From positions 744,001-808,000 of the forward strand of contig NZ_CP089211.1 in NCBI RefSeq assembly GCF_021183825.1: a stretch of 64,000 nt of DNA, read 5' to 3'. This DNA comes from Sinomicrobium kalidii. Its GTDB lineage: Bacteria; Bacteroidota; Bacteroidia; Flavobacteriales; Flavobacteriaceae. Both the position numbers and the translations under genes were made by a program. Within the stretch, counting starts at the first letter, position 1, and each line of letters begins with the position of its first letter. Shown here piece after piece: positions 33,902 through 43,633 of this stretch. The notes beneath the pieces are model-generated. The model saw only the letters and a program-made list of their open reading frames with translations, made no database searches and was not told the DNA's origin.

Positions 33902-34969
33902 TTATTTCGAAACTGATACCGGGTTCTCCCTGACATATCTATTTCCCCCGAACATGATGTGATAGGAGGACCTGAAAAGCCTGCTGGGCAAGTAATAGTC
34001 GGTTGTAATGATCTGGGATCCCGATTTTTTTGCCGCCTCAAACCCGGAATAATCATTATTTCTCGCTTCCTTTGTATTGGCATCGGCACGGGTGCGGATG
34101 ATATATCCTTTTCGTACCAGTTCCGGGATACGCGGGTCATCCGGATTGTTGAGGATCATCGCCCCGGCCTCGGGAGTGCCCGGTTCGGCACAAACAAAGA
34201 GCACACGGTTGCGGAGCGACGGATGCCCTTTCCTGTAAAGTTCCTTTTTACGCCCCTTATCATCCAGGATAAAGAGGAATTTCCCTCTTGCCTCTTTTAA
34301 AACCGGCCATTGGTGGTCGAGTACCGCCGCTTCCAGCGTAGTATAATTACCCCTTACGCCATCAGGAGTTATGAGATGGTCTTTTCCCAGGTCATTTAAA
34401 AGTACGCTGTCCAGCGCCGCAAAAGCCTTTTCGGTAAAAGGCTCCGGTTTTGTTCCGAAATGGTTGGCTTTCCCGTCCTTGGCTTCCAGGGTGATAAATA
34501 CCGGCTCATGACTAGGGTGCTCGAACGACCACTTTCTGAGCGCCTTCAGACAGTCTTCCAATGTCAGGTATTCACTGCGAAAGTCGATATCGGGAACGTG
34601 GAGCATTTTAAATCCCGGCGCCTCCATCTTCCCTTCCGGATCGTATTCCGGTTGGTCTTCTACCAATTCCAGTCCTTTCGGACGTGCGTATCTTCCTCCT
34701 TTATCATCAATATAAATGTCGAGTTCCAGGTTGCGCAACCCCATATCCAGTTGTTCGGTAATGGCAATATGTTCGTATTGCAGACTCAACATACCTCCGG
34801 TGGTATCCTTCTCCTCCAGGAAACGGAACAGTTCCGGCGCTATGGCCTGCTTATAACTGTTATGCGAACCAATCACCTGAAGTTGATGCAGGCGGAGCGT
34901 ATCTGCCTGTGAAAAAATAAGATCAATTCCCGCAATTAAAATAAACAGAGCAACAACAGAATATTTCAT
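33902..34969 (-). CDS. Ca2+-dependent phosphoinositide phospholipase C-like protein
   Basis: This 355-residue protein has a signal peptide (to about LIFSQ). The PI-PLC X-type barrel shows the two catalytic histidines, one in VIGSHNSYKQ and one in MLHVPDIDF, with acidic metal ligands LELDIYID and TLEAKDG between and after them. The length and the GSHNSY opening fit the bacterial Ca2+-dependent PI-PLC family (PF16670 type). It would cleave phosphodiester head groups of phosphoinositide-like or related lipids. It is transcribed towards the phosphoesterase and away from the SusC/SusD pair. Confidence 0.88.
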   Translation of the reverse strand: MKYSVVALFILIAGIDLIFSQADTLRLHQLQVIGSHNSYKQAIAPELFRFLEEKDTTGGMLSLQYEHIAITEQLDMGLRNLELDIYIDDKGGRYARPKGLELVEDQPEYDPEGKMEAPGFKMLHVPDIDFRSEYLTLEDCLKALRKWSFEHPSHEPVFITLEAKDGKANHFGTKPEPFTEKAFAALDSVLLNDLGKDHLITPDGVRGNYTTLEAAVLDHQWPVLKEARGKFLFILDDKGRKKELYRKGHPSLRNRVLFVCAEPGTPEAGAMILNNPDDPRIPELVRKGYIIRTRADANTKEARNNDYSGFEAAKKSGSQIITTDYYLPSRLFRSSYHIMFGGNRYVRENPVSVSK

Positions 34970-35426
34970 AAGAAAAATATGTAATTTAACAGGTATTTAT
35001 ACGACAATCTTACAAAGATACTTTTTGATTATTAAGAAAATGTAACCCTAAAAATAAGTTAAGACAAAGCAAAAACCGGAAACAGGCCGCAATAACCTTT
35101 TCGAAAGACCGGTAATGTAAAGTTTAACTTAACCCGGAACACCGAAATGTTAAACAAAGGTAAAATAAGGGGCGGGAAATTAATTTAAATATAACCTTTT
35201 CAAAATGTCGGAGAACTCCGCCTTTTTTTACTTAGCCCATCAAAAATCAAAACCAGGACCAAAGTGCTAAAACGATTATAGTACCATCCTGACTTACAAC
35301 TCCCGCACACAAAACAAAAACATATGTAATAAAAACCCCGATAAAACCATCCGAAGTGAAAATCACGGTGGTTACATGTAGCCGTGATGCTGTTTTTTCA
35401 AGAATTGTACAACTAATAATTAAAAT
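34970..35426. other. Divergent intergenic region with leader hairpin before SusC
   Basis: This 457-bp spacer lies between the PI-PLC-like gene (minus) and SusC (plus). Apart from the hairpin at 35362-35398 I saw no gene and no clear consensus promoter. Confidence 0.5.
35362..35398 (+). promoter_or_regulatory. Terminator-like hairpin in the SusC leader
   Basis: ATCACGG (35362-35368) pairs with CCGTGAT (35382-35388) and is followed after GCTG by six T residues (35393-35398), 29 bp before the SusC start. It looks like an intrinsic terminator placed in the 5' leader, so it may act as an attenuator of the locus. It could instead end an unseen upstream small RNA. Confidence 0.4.
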
Positions 35427-38400
35427 TTGATGTATTCCAAAACTACTCTCTTAAAACTGAAAAGTATATTTATTTTAGGCTTTCTTGTCCTGTCCCCGGC
35501 GACAGGGCAGGCAGGTGAATCATCACGGTTCACCGTTATCAGGCATGAAATTCCGCAACAGACCGTAAGCGGTATTGTTACAGACGAGAACGATGTCCCC
35601 CTGGGCGGGGCCAATGTAGTGGTGAAGGGCACCGCTACGGGAACAACTACCGATTTTGACGGAGAATTCGAAATAAGTGTGGCGGAAGGACAGGTACTTC
35701 AGGTTTCCTACCTCGGCTATAAGACCAGGGAAGTTACCGTCGGTAATGCTCCGCTGACCGTCAAACTGGAACCGGATGCCTCCAAACTCGGTGAAGTTGT
35801 GGTTGTAGGTTATGGAAACCAGGTAAAAAAAGACATTACCGGGTCGGTAAGCCAGATCTCCAGCGAAGATTTCAAACAAGGCGTTAATATTTCTCCCGAC
35901 AATCTCATACAGGGTAAGGTAGCCGGGGTCCGTATTGTAAACTCCAGCGGTGAGCCCGGTGCCGGTATAGATGTGTCCATAAGGGGGATAGGATCTATCC
36001 GAAGCGGTAGCACTCCCCTGTTCGTGGTAGACGGTGTTCCGCTGAGTAATGAAAACGTAAGTGCCGGAGGACCGAATTTCGGACTCGGAAGCTCATCACC
36101 CAAAAATCCTCTAAACTTCCTCAACACCAGCGACATTGCATCCATCACCGTATTAAAAGATGCTTCTGCCGCTGCAATTTATGGGGCGAGAGGGTCTAAC
36201 GGTGTGGTACTCATCACAACCAGACAGGGCAAAAAGGGAGACGCCATGCTTACCTATAATACCTATGCAGGGTTTTCCCGCGTGATCCGGAAACTCGACC
36301 TGATGGATGCCGGTCAGTACAGGAACGCCATCACCGACCCATCTTACGACCACGGGGGCAATACGGACTGGCAGGACGAACTTTACAGGACCGCCATCAC
36401 CCAGAACCACAACCTGTCCTTTTCCAGACAGACCGATTCCGGGAACTATTATGCTTCATTGTCTTACATGGAACAGGAAGGGATCGTAAAAACCAACGAT
36501 TTCAAAAGGACAACCGCCCGCTTAAATGCGGAAGAATCCTTTCTCGATGATAAAAGATTGAAGGTAAAAATGAACCTTACGGCCAGTGAAATCCGCGAAA
36601 GCGGTATTCCCAACGGGGCCAATGCCGGTTCGGACGGACAGGTGATCATCCATGCCCTGATGGCCAACCCCACACGGACGGTATTTGACGAAAACGGGGA
36701 ATACACCAATTTTAACATGAACGCACATTACAATCCCCTCTACCTGCTCGACGTATACGACGACCAGACCAAAACCCTGCGCGTACTGGGTAATATAGAA
36801 GCCACATTCCGTATTTTACCGGGACTGGAATACAAGTTCAATTACGGTATTGACCGGTCCACTTCGGAACGGAACTCCACCATGTACCCGAACGTGACCG
36901 ACCGGACACCCCTGGGGGCTTATATACAAAATAACCTCGAATCGCAAAGCACCCTGCTGGAACACTACCTGACCTACAACCTGGAAACGGGAAAAAACAG
37001 GATTGAAATCCTGGGTGGTTTCTCCTATCAGAAATTCTATTTTTCCGGGACCTCCTTCTCTACGGAGAATATTGACGCCAGGGGCGAAGGTGTTCCCCCG
37101 GCCAATAATCCCGGGTATTCCGGAATACAGTCCGGTGTGAGCGGATACGCCCAGGAGAATGAACTGCAATCCTTTTTCGGCAGACTGAACTACAATTTCG
37201 ACAGTAAATACTTTGTGACCGCCTCCCTCCGGGCCGATGGTTCCACCCGTTTCGGAGAGAACAACAAATACGGGTATTTCCCTTCTTTTGCACTGGCCTG
37301 GGCCATGGACCGGGAAGATTTCCTTACCGACACGGATATCCTGAACCAGTTAAAGTTAAGAGCAAGCTGGGGACAGACCGGGAACCAGGAAGTACAGAAC
37401 AAGATCACCCAGGCCAGCTACTCCCAGTCGGCCGCAGGCGGGTATTACCTGTATGACGACCTGGAACTGATAAACGGTATTGTGATTAACCGTACCGCCA
37501 ACCCCGACCTGAAATGGGAAGTGGTGACCCAGTATAACGTAGGTGTGGATTTCAGCCTTTGGGACAACAAGCTTTACGGATCGCTCGACTACTACAACAA
37601 AACCACTACCGATGCCATCCTGAACATTCCGTCCGAAACACTGAGCCCCACAACGACCGTATGGAAAAATATTGACGGAAAGATCATTAACAAAGGGCTT
37701 GAGTTCACATTGGGCTCTCAACTGGTCAAAACCGGTGATTTTTCCTGGACTGCCGATATCAACGGGGCTACATTGAACAACGTTATCGAAGACCTTCCCG
37801 TATCCGAAGTATATTCCGGTAGCATTGCAGGTCCCGGTTTATCCGGTGTAAGGGCCAATATTTATAAAAGCGGATATGAGGCCGGTTCTTTCTATATGCT
37901 GAAACACCTCGGATATGACGAACAGGGAAATGACATATTCGAAGATGTCAACAACGACGGTGTCATTAACAGTGACGATCGCAGGATATTTGAAGGTGCC
38001 CTTCCCAATTTCACCTTCGGTATCAATACGGCACTGAATTATAAACGCTTCGATCTCGCCGTTTCATTTATCGGACAAACAGGTGGATACCTCGTCAACA
38101 ATACCAACCTGGCATTGAACATTAACAACCTGGCATCGGACCGTAACCTGCTCGCCAAATATTACAATGACGGCGCCAACCCGGAAAATACCCCGCAACT
38201 CTCCACGCTATACATGGAGAAATCGGATTTTCTCCGGTTAAACAACCTCCGACTGGGCTATACTTTTAATGTGGATGCGTTGAAATGGGTCAAAGGATTC
38301 AATGTGTACGTCAGTGCCCAGAACCTCTTTACCATATCCGGATACTCCGGTTACGACCCGCTAATCAACAGTCCGAGATCCAGTGACGGTAACCAGTCCA

Positions 38401-38468
38401 TAGGAGTGGATTACACCACCTATCCTTCCAATAAAACCTATATGCTCGGTGCGAGTTTAAAACTATAA
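35427..38468 (+). CDS. SusC/RagA-family TonB-dependent transporter (second locus)
   Basis: This 1013-residue protein has an N-terminal hydrophobic signal and a carboxypeptidase-like domain (QTVSGIVTDENDVPLGGANV, about residues 47-115). The SusC motif LGEVVVVGYGNQVKK, the plug (LIQGKVAGVRIVN, VSIRGIGSIRSG, VLKDASAAAIYGARGSNGVV) and the beta-barrel follow, ending LGASLKL. Its start, MYSKTTLLKLKSIFILGFLV, is ordinary. It forms a transport pair with the SusD gene 3 bp downstream. The adjacent phosphoesterase and PI-PLC genes suggest a phosphorylated or phospholipid-derived ligand instead of a plain polysaccharide. Confidence 0.96.
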   Translation: MMYSKTTLLKLKSIFILGFLVLSPATGQAGESSRFTVIRHEIPQQTVSGIVTDENDVPLGGANVVVKGTATGTTTDFDGEFEISVAEGQVLQVSYLGYKTREVTVGNAPLTVKLEPDASKLGEVVVVGYGNQVKKDITGSVSQISSEDFKQGVNISPDNLIQGKVAGVRIVNSSGEPGAGIDVSIRGIGSIRSGSTPLFVVDGVPLSNENVSAGGPNFGLGSSSPKNPLNFLNTSDIASITVLKDASAAAIYGARGSNGVVLITTRQGKKGDAMLTYNTYAGFSRVIRKLDLMDAGQYRNAITDPSYDHGGNTDWQDELYRTAITQNHNLSFSRQTDSGNYYASLSYMEQEGIVKTNDFKRTTARLNAEESFLDDKRLKVKMNLTASEIRESGIPNGANAGSDGQVIIHALMANPTRTVFDENGEYTNFNMNAHYNPLYLLDVYDDQTKTLRVLGNIEATFRILPGLEYKFNYGIDRSTSERNSTMYPNVTDRTPLGAYIQNNLESQSTLLEHYLTYNLETGKNRIEILGGFSYQKFYFSGTSFSTENIDARGEGVPPANNPGYSGIQSGVSGYAQENELQSFFGRLNYNFDSKYFVTASLRADGSTRFGENNKYGYFPSFALAWAMDREDFLTDTDILNQLKLRASWGQTGNQEVQNKITQASYSQSAAGGYYLYDDLELINGIVINRTANPDLKWEVVTQYNVGVDFSLWDNKLYGSLDYYNKTTTDAILNIPSETLSPTTTVWKNIDGKIINKGLEFTLGSQLVKTGDFSWTADINGATLNNVIEDLPVSEVYSGSIAGPGLSGVRANIYKSGYEAGSFYMLKHLGYDEQGNDIFEDVNNDGVINSDDRRIFEGALPNFTFGINTALNYKRFDLAVSFIGQTGGYLVNNTNLALNINNLASDRNLLAKYYNDGANPENTPQLSTLYMEKSDFLRLNNLRLGYTFNVDALKWVKGFNVYVSAQNLFTISGYSGYDPLINSPRSSDGNQSIGVDYTTYPSNKTYMLGASLKL

Positions 38469-38471
38469 AAG

Positions 38472-40331
38472 ATGAACCATTCACAAAAACAGATGACAAA
38501 TGACGGACGACCGGAGCATACACCGGGCATTAGCCGTCAGTCATCCGCTCAAAAAATAACGCATATGAAACGCTATACCTTCACACTAAAAACATTCCTT
38601 TTGGCACTGCTCGCTATCCACCTGTCCGGCTGTACGGACCTGGAGGAAGAAGTTATTGACGAAGTACTGGGCGGCGAGAGCTCCGACCCGGAAAGCGCCG
38701 TGGCCGCAGCCTACGGAAAACTCGGAGATGCCACTTTTGTAGACCACGGGAATGTATTTGCACTTCAGGAATATTCTACCGATGAAGCCCTGCTCCCCAC
38801 CAGGGGAAGTGACTGGGGCGACGGCGGAAAATGGCGGTCCATGCACGAATTTACCTGGAAAGCCGACAATGCAGTGGTCACCACCACCTGGAACAACCTC
38901 GTGAGCGGTATTACCAAATCGCTGACAGCCATCCAGTCTGTAAATGCGGACGAGAGTTTCGGTGAACGCGAACTCTTCCTCGCGGAAGCCAAAGGACTCT
39001 GGGCTTTTTATACCTATCATACGCTCGATCTTTTCGGGCAGGCTCCTTTCCGAAATCCTTTCGGGAAGAATGCCGAATTGCAGATACTGCAGGCCGGTAC
39101 GGCCATAGACAGCCTTATCACCGAAGTGGAAAGCCTTGTTCCGGAACTCGCCGAACTCGGGTCGCAATCCACACACAACGGACGTTTTACCAAACAGGCT
39201 GCCTATGCCCTGCTGGCCGATATGTACCTCAACCGTTCCGTATATAAAGACCGGTATAATACTTCCTCCGGGTTCAATTTCAGGGAAGCAGCTGTAGATA
39301 ATGACGGAACCGACATGGACAAGGTCATTTACTACACCTCCCTGCTTATTGACGGGAACTTCCGGTTGGAAAGCAATTATTTCGATAATTTCGCCATAGG
39401 CAATTCGGGAGGTTCGGAGCTCATCTTTGTAGTGGTCCAGGAAAATGACAATATGCGCAATAGCGAAAATGATTTTGCCTATATGCCTACAGGCCGTAAC
39501 CAGAAGACTTCCCCGAACAACAGGGGAACCAACGGCTCCTGTATCACCGGAGAATTCTACAACACCTGGGAAGGCAACTTCGACGATCCCCGCTTTCACA
39601 GGTATTACCGGTATGGTGACGGTACCTGGTTCATGAACGACGGCTCCACGGGCAGTGTACCTGCCGAAGATGTGGTTCCCGGCAGCAACGGGCTCCCCTG
39701 GTTTCACTTTAACCGTGGACTACTGGCCGGACAGCAATACGGTCCTACGCTCACAGAAGACGGCGATTTCGAAATGACCGCAGACGGAAGGATCAAGGTA
39801 AACATGCTCTACATGGAAAAGACCACTACCCTGCCCATGGATTTTACCCCGGAACTGGATTTCTCTAATCCCGCGCAGGCCGTGTTCTCCCAAACAGAGA
39901 TCAACCGCGGGGTAAGGGTTTTCAAGTACGAATTCGACCCGGAAAACGGAAACGGGACCAGCAATGTGGACATCCCCCTCTATCGCCTGGGCGGAATATA
40001 CTGTATGCGTGCCGAAGCCTATTTCCGTAATGGTGACAACGCCGCAGCCCTCGCCGACATCAATATGCTGAAAACAAGCAGGACAAGGGAAGCACTGTTT
40101 GACAACGAACCCGGAAAACCGGTTACAACGCTTACGGAGGAAGTGCTTTACAACGAAATAGGATACGAAATGTACTGGGAAATGTACCGCAGGAAACAAA
40201 TGATCCGTTTCGGCACGTTTGACGATGCATATACGGCAAAACCACAAACAGAACCCTACCTGAGGGTTTTCCCTATCCCCCAGGAAACCATTGACGTAAC
40301 CGAAGAGTTCTCGCAAAACCAGGGCTATTGA
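38472..40331 (+). CDS. SusD/RagB-family outer-membrane lipoprotein (second locus)
   Basis: The frame opens at 38472, but the likely start is the ATG at 38565, which gives a proper lipoprotein signal MKRYTFTLKTFLLALLAI ending LSGC (Cys23) and 588 residues. The longer start adds 31 polar residues. SusD hallmarks include FLAEAKGLWAFYTYHTLDLFG and the C-terminal NEIGYEMYWEMYRRKQMIRF. It follows SusC and is closed by a terminator at 40370. It presumably binds the ligand imported by the adjacent SusC. Confidence 0.95.
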   Translation: MNHSQKQMTNDGRPEHTPGISRQSSAQKITHMKRYTFTLKTFLLALLAIHLSGCTDLEEEVIDEVLGGESSDPESAVAAAYGKLGDATFVDHGNVFALQEYSTDEALLPTRGSDWGDGGKWRSMHEFTWKADNAVVTTTWNNLVSGITKSLTAIQSVNADESFGERELFLAEAKGLWAFYTYHTLDLFGQAPFRNPFGKNAELQILQAGTAIDSLITEVESLVPELAELGSQSTHNGRFTKQAAYALLADMYLNRSVYKDRYNTSSGFNFREAAVDNDGTDMDKVIYYTSLLIDGNFRLESNYFDNFAIGNSGGSELIFVVVQENDNMRNSENDFAYMPTGRNQKTSPNNRGTNGSCITGEFYNTWEGNFDDPRFHRYYRYGDGTWFMNDGSTGSVPAEDVVPGSNGLPWFHFNRGLLAGQQYGPTLTEDGDFEMTADGRIKVNMLYMEKTTTLPMDFTPELDFSNPAQAVFSQTEINRGVRVFKYEFDPENGNGTSNVDIPLYRLGGIYCMRAEAYFRNGDNAAALADINMLKTSRTREALFDNEPGKPVTTLTEEVLYNEIGYEMYWEMYRRKQMIRFGTFDDAYTAKPQTEPYLRVFPIPQETIDVTEEFSQNQGY

Positions 40332-40369
40332 TAGCTTTCCGAAAACACGGATGGTTCTGACACATGAAC

Positions 40370-40398
40370 AACAGGGGGCTTCGGCTCCCTGTTTTTTT
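40370..40398 (+). terminator. Rho-independent terminator after the second SusC/SusD pair
   Basis: AACAGGGGGC and GCTCCCTGTT pair around a TTCG tetraloop (one G-U pair), and seven T residues follow. It ends the SusC/SusD transcript 38 bp past the stop. Confidence 0.85.
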
Positions 40399-40593
40399 AT
40401 AAATTCATCCGGAAAAATATTCTCACAGCCCCGCCTTAATCAAAAAATACCCGCTTTCAGGGAGGGACTGCCCTTTCAAAAATTTATACTTTCGCACCGT
40501 TTTATGTCTTACTTGTCCGTAAAACGGCACAAAAACACAATGACGAGTAAGACCGAACGGGATATAATTATATACAAACAGAAAGTTAAATAC

Positions 40594-43245
40594 ATGAAGA
40601 TCCGACACTTATTTTTATTATTGGGAATAATAGCATTCCAGGTTACCATAGCACAAAACGACACTATCTGGTATAATACTTCCTGGAATAAAACTCCAAA
40701 AGAAAACGCCGCTTATTACCGGCCGTCCCCCCAACCCGAAGATGGCGGTTATCGGGTGGTGGACTATTATATTTCCGGAGCAAAACAAATGGAAGGTTTT
40801 TCCAGAGAAAAAGACCGTGATGTATTTGACGGAACAATCACATGGTTTACCGAAGACGGAAAAATCAGTCAGAAAGCCCATTATAAAAATGGCAGTCTGG
40901 AAGGTGAATTTACCAGCTACATCAACGGTGAAGAAGTTGCAAGAGCCGTTTACAAAAACAATAAAATCGAAAATGGTACAAGCTTAGTGTTCAGAGAGGT
41001 TTATCAGTTTTACCTGTTTCGCAAATATGAAAACGGCAAACAGTTAAAAGAAATAATATTTGAAAAAACACTTGATAAACCCCGTGCAGAAGTCACATAC
41101 GGAGTTGGTGAACACAAGCAATTGTATAACGTAAAACACTATGACAAAAACGGTATTGTAACCGCTGAGTTTACCGGAAACCGGGATGATCGTCACAATG
41201 CGTCGTTTTATAACGGAAAGCAAATCGGGTATTATTATAACCCCATGCAGAAAAAAGAAGAAATCAACTATGAAGACGGAAAATTCAAAAATTACGAGAT
41301 CTTTTATTCCTCAGGAAAAATAAGGGAGCGTGCTTATGTAAAAAACGATACGGCCCGTATTACCTATTTCGATAAAAACGGGAAGGAACTGGCTACCTTA
41401 ACCTCTCTTTTTAAACCTGAACAGAACATCAGCTACATACACAGCAAGCCTGTGGAAGGCACCAGAATATATTTCAATCATACCTCCCTGTCTCAGGACA
41501 CACAGTGGATTACCAGGACCGCAACCTATAAAAACGGGAGGATAATAGAACGAAAGAATTTTTATGAAAACGGGAAGCTCAAGTCACGCAAGGCTTACGA
41601 AGACGGTATAATGATCAGAAAAGAAGCCTATGCGGAAAACGGGACCACTAATACCGAACTTGTCTACAAGAACGGAAACCCGTTTAACGGTACGGATAAC
41701 AGTGCTCAGGGACACACTGTCTATAGAGACGGAATGGTTGTCGAAGAAACAACAACGTATAAAAGCGGGGCCATATTCAAAAAGGAGACCGACAGTACGG
41801 CTACGTTCTATGACAAAAACGGAGAAAAACTGGGCGAACTGGTATATAGAATAAATGAACACGGGCGCAAAAAACCGTATAACGGTACTTTATTTCAACA
41901 ACGCTACGGAAGTGATAAACTTTCTACTGCAGAAAGTTATAAAGACGGCACTCTTATAAAACGTACCCGCTTCTACCGTGAAGGAACAGGAACTGAAAAT
42001 ATCAGGGAAAAGGAAACCTTCTATGATAATACAAAAAGGAAAACACAGGTAAAAAGCTATTACAATAACGGGCAATTACGAACCGATACAAAATATAAAA
42101 ACTCATATACTAAAGAAAAAGCCACCTACTACGACAAAACGGGGAAATTGCTCTCCACCATGACGTTCATCCCTGAAAGGCATGGTACCGAATATGCATT
42201 TTTTTCCGGTTCAAATCGCATAGAAAGTATAAAAACCTATAATGAAGAAGGCGAATTAATCTATGAAAAGAAATATGAAAAAGACTATAGGTCCAGGGAT
42301 AATACAGGTGAATACCCTATTTTTCTGAAAAAGGAAATCGATTATGACGGCAAAGCTGTTTTTTATAACAGTAATAATGCCCTTGTAGCCGAAGCCACTT
42401 ACAAAAACGGAAAGCCCTGGGAAGGAAAAACGGTTTGGGGTTCTTCCTATAGCTACACCATATCTTCCTATAAAAACGGCAAAAAAGAGGGCGATGAAAT
42501 CAAATACAAGACCCCCGGTAACAGTACCCCAAGTATAAAAAGCAAAAAAACCTACCTCAACGGTGTTCTTCACGGCACTTCTTTTACTTATTTCGATAAC
42601 GGACAGACAGAAAGCATTAAAAACTATAAAAACGGATTACTTGACGGCGAAGCGATTTATTATAACGAAAACGGAACCGAAAGAAATAAACTCGTCTATA
42701 AAAAAGGATCTCCTTATGAAGGCCTGTCCATAGACAAAAGAGTCGCGTCAAGGAATTCCACGATAACAAAAAAATCCTTTTACAAGGCAGGAAAGCTCAC
42801 CCGGAAAGAAACCCGGGAAAACGATCAACTGTTACAGGAGGCCAGCTACACCGAAAATGGGTTACAGGCCACGGAATATAACACCTCCGGTGTTAAAACG
42901 GTAGTGTATAACATAACCGATATGGAAAACAAAAGCGGTGAAGTAATTTATTATGACGAAAACGGTGCTCAGAAGGAAAAAGGCAGTATTATTGAAGGTG
43001 AGCCCGCCGAAGGTGTTTTTTACCTGAAAAAATTCCACATCTCCTACGCCCGTTCGCTTCCGGACGAAAAAACAAAAACCATAAAACTTAAAGTGACAAA
43101 AGAAAAATACACGGTTTTGGGATTTGACGAAAAAATGGAAGAGGTCTTCCGCATTTCGGAAAGCAAAAAGCTGCCTGAACTTTACCTTCTGAACAATGTC
43201 GTTCGCCCCGATTATTTCTATAACGATTTTATAGGTAACTTGTAA
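40594..43245 (+). CDS. Exported MORN/YwqK-type repeat protein (883 aa)
   Basis: The best start is the ATG at 40594 (MKIRHLFLLLGIIAFQVTIA, a clean signal peptide); an open frame extends up to 40351 but crosses the SusD terminator region and has no signal. The whole protein is made of roughly 20-25-residue MORN_2-like repeats of the pattern Y(K/E)NGK...E..YYxNG, such as HYKNGSLEGEFTSY and SYYNNGQLRTDTKY. Such proteins are often labelled YwqK-family antitoxins, but this length and the signal peptide point to an exported repeat protein of unknown role. A TACTTTCG at 40487-40494 is a weak -7 candidate. Confidence 0.85.
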   Translation: MKIRHLFLLLGIIAFQVTIAQNDTIWYNTSWNKTPKENAAYYRPSPQPEDGGYRVVDYYISGAKQMEGFSREKDRDVFDGTITWFTEDGKISQKAHYKNGSLEGEFTSYINGEEVARAVYKNNKIENGTSLVFREVYQFYLFRKYENGKQLKEIIFEKTLDKPRAEVTYGVGEHKQLYNVKHYDKNGIVTAEFTGNRDDRHNASFYNGKQIGYYYNPMQKKEEINYEDGKFKNYEIFYSSGKIRERAYVKNDTARITYFDKNGKELATLTSLFKPEQNISYIHSKPVEGTRIYFNHTSLSQDTQWITRTATYKNGRIIERKNFYENGKLKSRKAYEDGIMIRKEAYAENGTTNTELVYKNGNPFNGTDNSAQGHTVYRDGMVVEETTTYKSGAIFKKETDSTATFYDKNGEKLGELVYRINEHGRKKPYNGTLFQQRYGSDKLSTAESYKDGTLIKRTRFYREGTGTENIREKETFYDNTKRKTQVKSYYNNGQLRTDTKYKNSYTKEKATYYDKTGKLLSTMTFIPERHGTEYAFFSGSNRIESIKTYNEEGELIYEKKYEKDYRSRDNTGEYPIFLKKEIDYDGKAVFYNSNNALVAEATYKNGKPWEGKTVWGSSYSYTISSYKNGKKEGDEIKYKTPGNSTPSIKSKKTYLNGVLHGTSFTYFDNGQTESIKNYKNGLLDGEAIYYNENGTERNKLVYKKGSPYEGLSIDKRVASRNSTITKKSFYKAGKLTRKETRENDQLLQEASYTENGLQATEYNTSGVKTVVYNITDMENKSGEVIYYDENGAQKEKGSIIEGEPAEGVFYLKKFHISYARSLPDEKTKTIKLKVTKEKYTVLGFDEKMEEVFRISESKKLPELYLLNNVVRPDYFYNDFIGNL

Positions 43246-43350
43246 AATAAAAAACATAAGGGGTAGGCAAGGTATAATCGCCCGGTTTGCCCCTTTATTG
43301 AACATACGAAATCGAAAAATTAACAGGAGGAGATCGGACAGGTATCTTAC

Positions 43351-43380
43351 TTGGGGTGTCGTTAAAAAACAGTACTTTTG
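43351..43380 (+). promoter_or_regulatory. Promoter of the small membrane protein gene
   Basis: TTGG at 43351-43354 and TACTTTTG at 43373-43380 are separated by 18 bp, a good match to the Bacteroidetes -33/-7 consensus, 41 bp ahead of the ATG at 43422. Confidence 0.55.
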
Positions 43381-43421
43381 GGACTAAAGACATTGCATTA
43401 AAAAAGAACTGTTTTCTCCTT

Positions 43422-43562
43422 ATGTTCAAAAACCTCAAAACCTCTCAGATCATTATGTTTGTGGCCGCAGCTATAACCATTATAGGTGTGGTGACGGGAA
43501 AGTTCCTTTTTATTTTTTTACTGGTGCCGTTGGGGTTTCTTTTTAATAAACGAAAAAAATAA
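43422..43562 (+). CDS. Small membrane protein (46 aa)
   Basis: From the ATG at 43422 the product begins MFKNLKTSQIIMFVAAAITI. It has two hydrophobic stretches (about residues 10-25 and 29-41) and a basic tail NKRKK, so it is probably a two-pass inner-membrane peptide. A longer frame from 43356 would start inside the promoter. I recognise no named family; the consensus promoter supports a real gene. Confidence 0.6.
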   Translation: MFKNLKTSQIIMFVAAAITIIGVVTGKFLFIFLLVPLGFLFNKRKK

Positions 43563-43633
43563 CGGCATCTTACCCATAAACCTTCCTGTCATACAGGATA
43601 ATTCGCTACATTTATACCCTAAATCCCTACAAA

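Noticed and set aside
40351..40593. N-terminal extension of the MORN-repeat protein
   Set aside because: It starts inside the SusD terminator region and would bury the signal peptide; the ATG at 40594 is far better.
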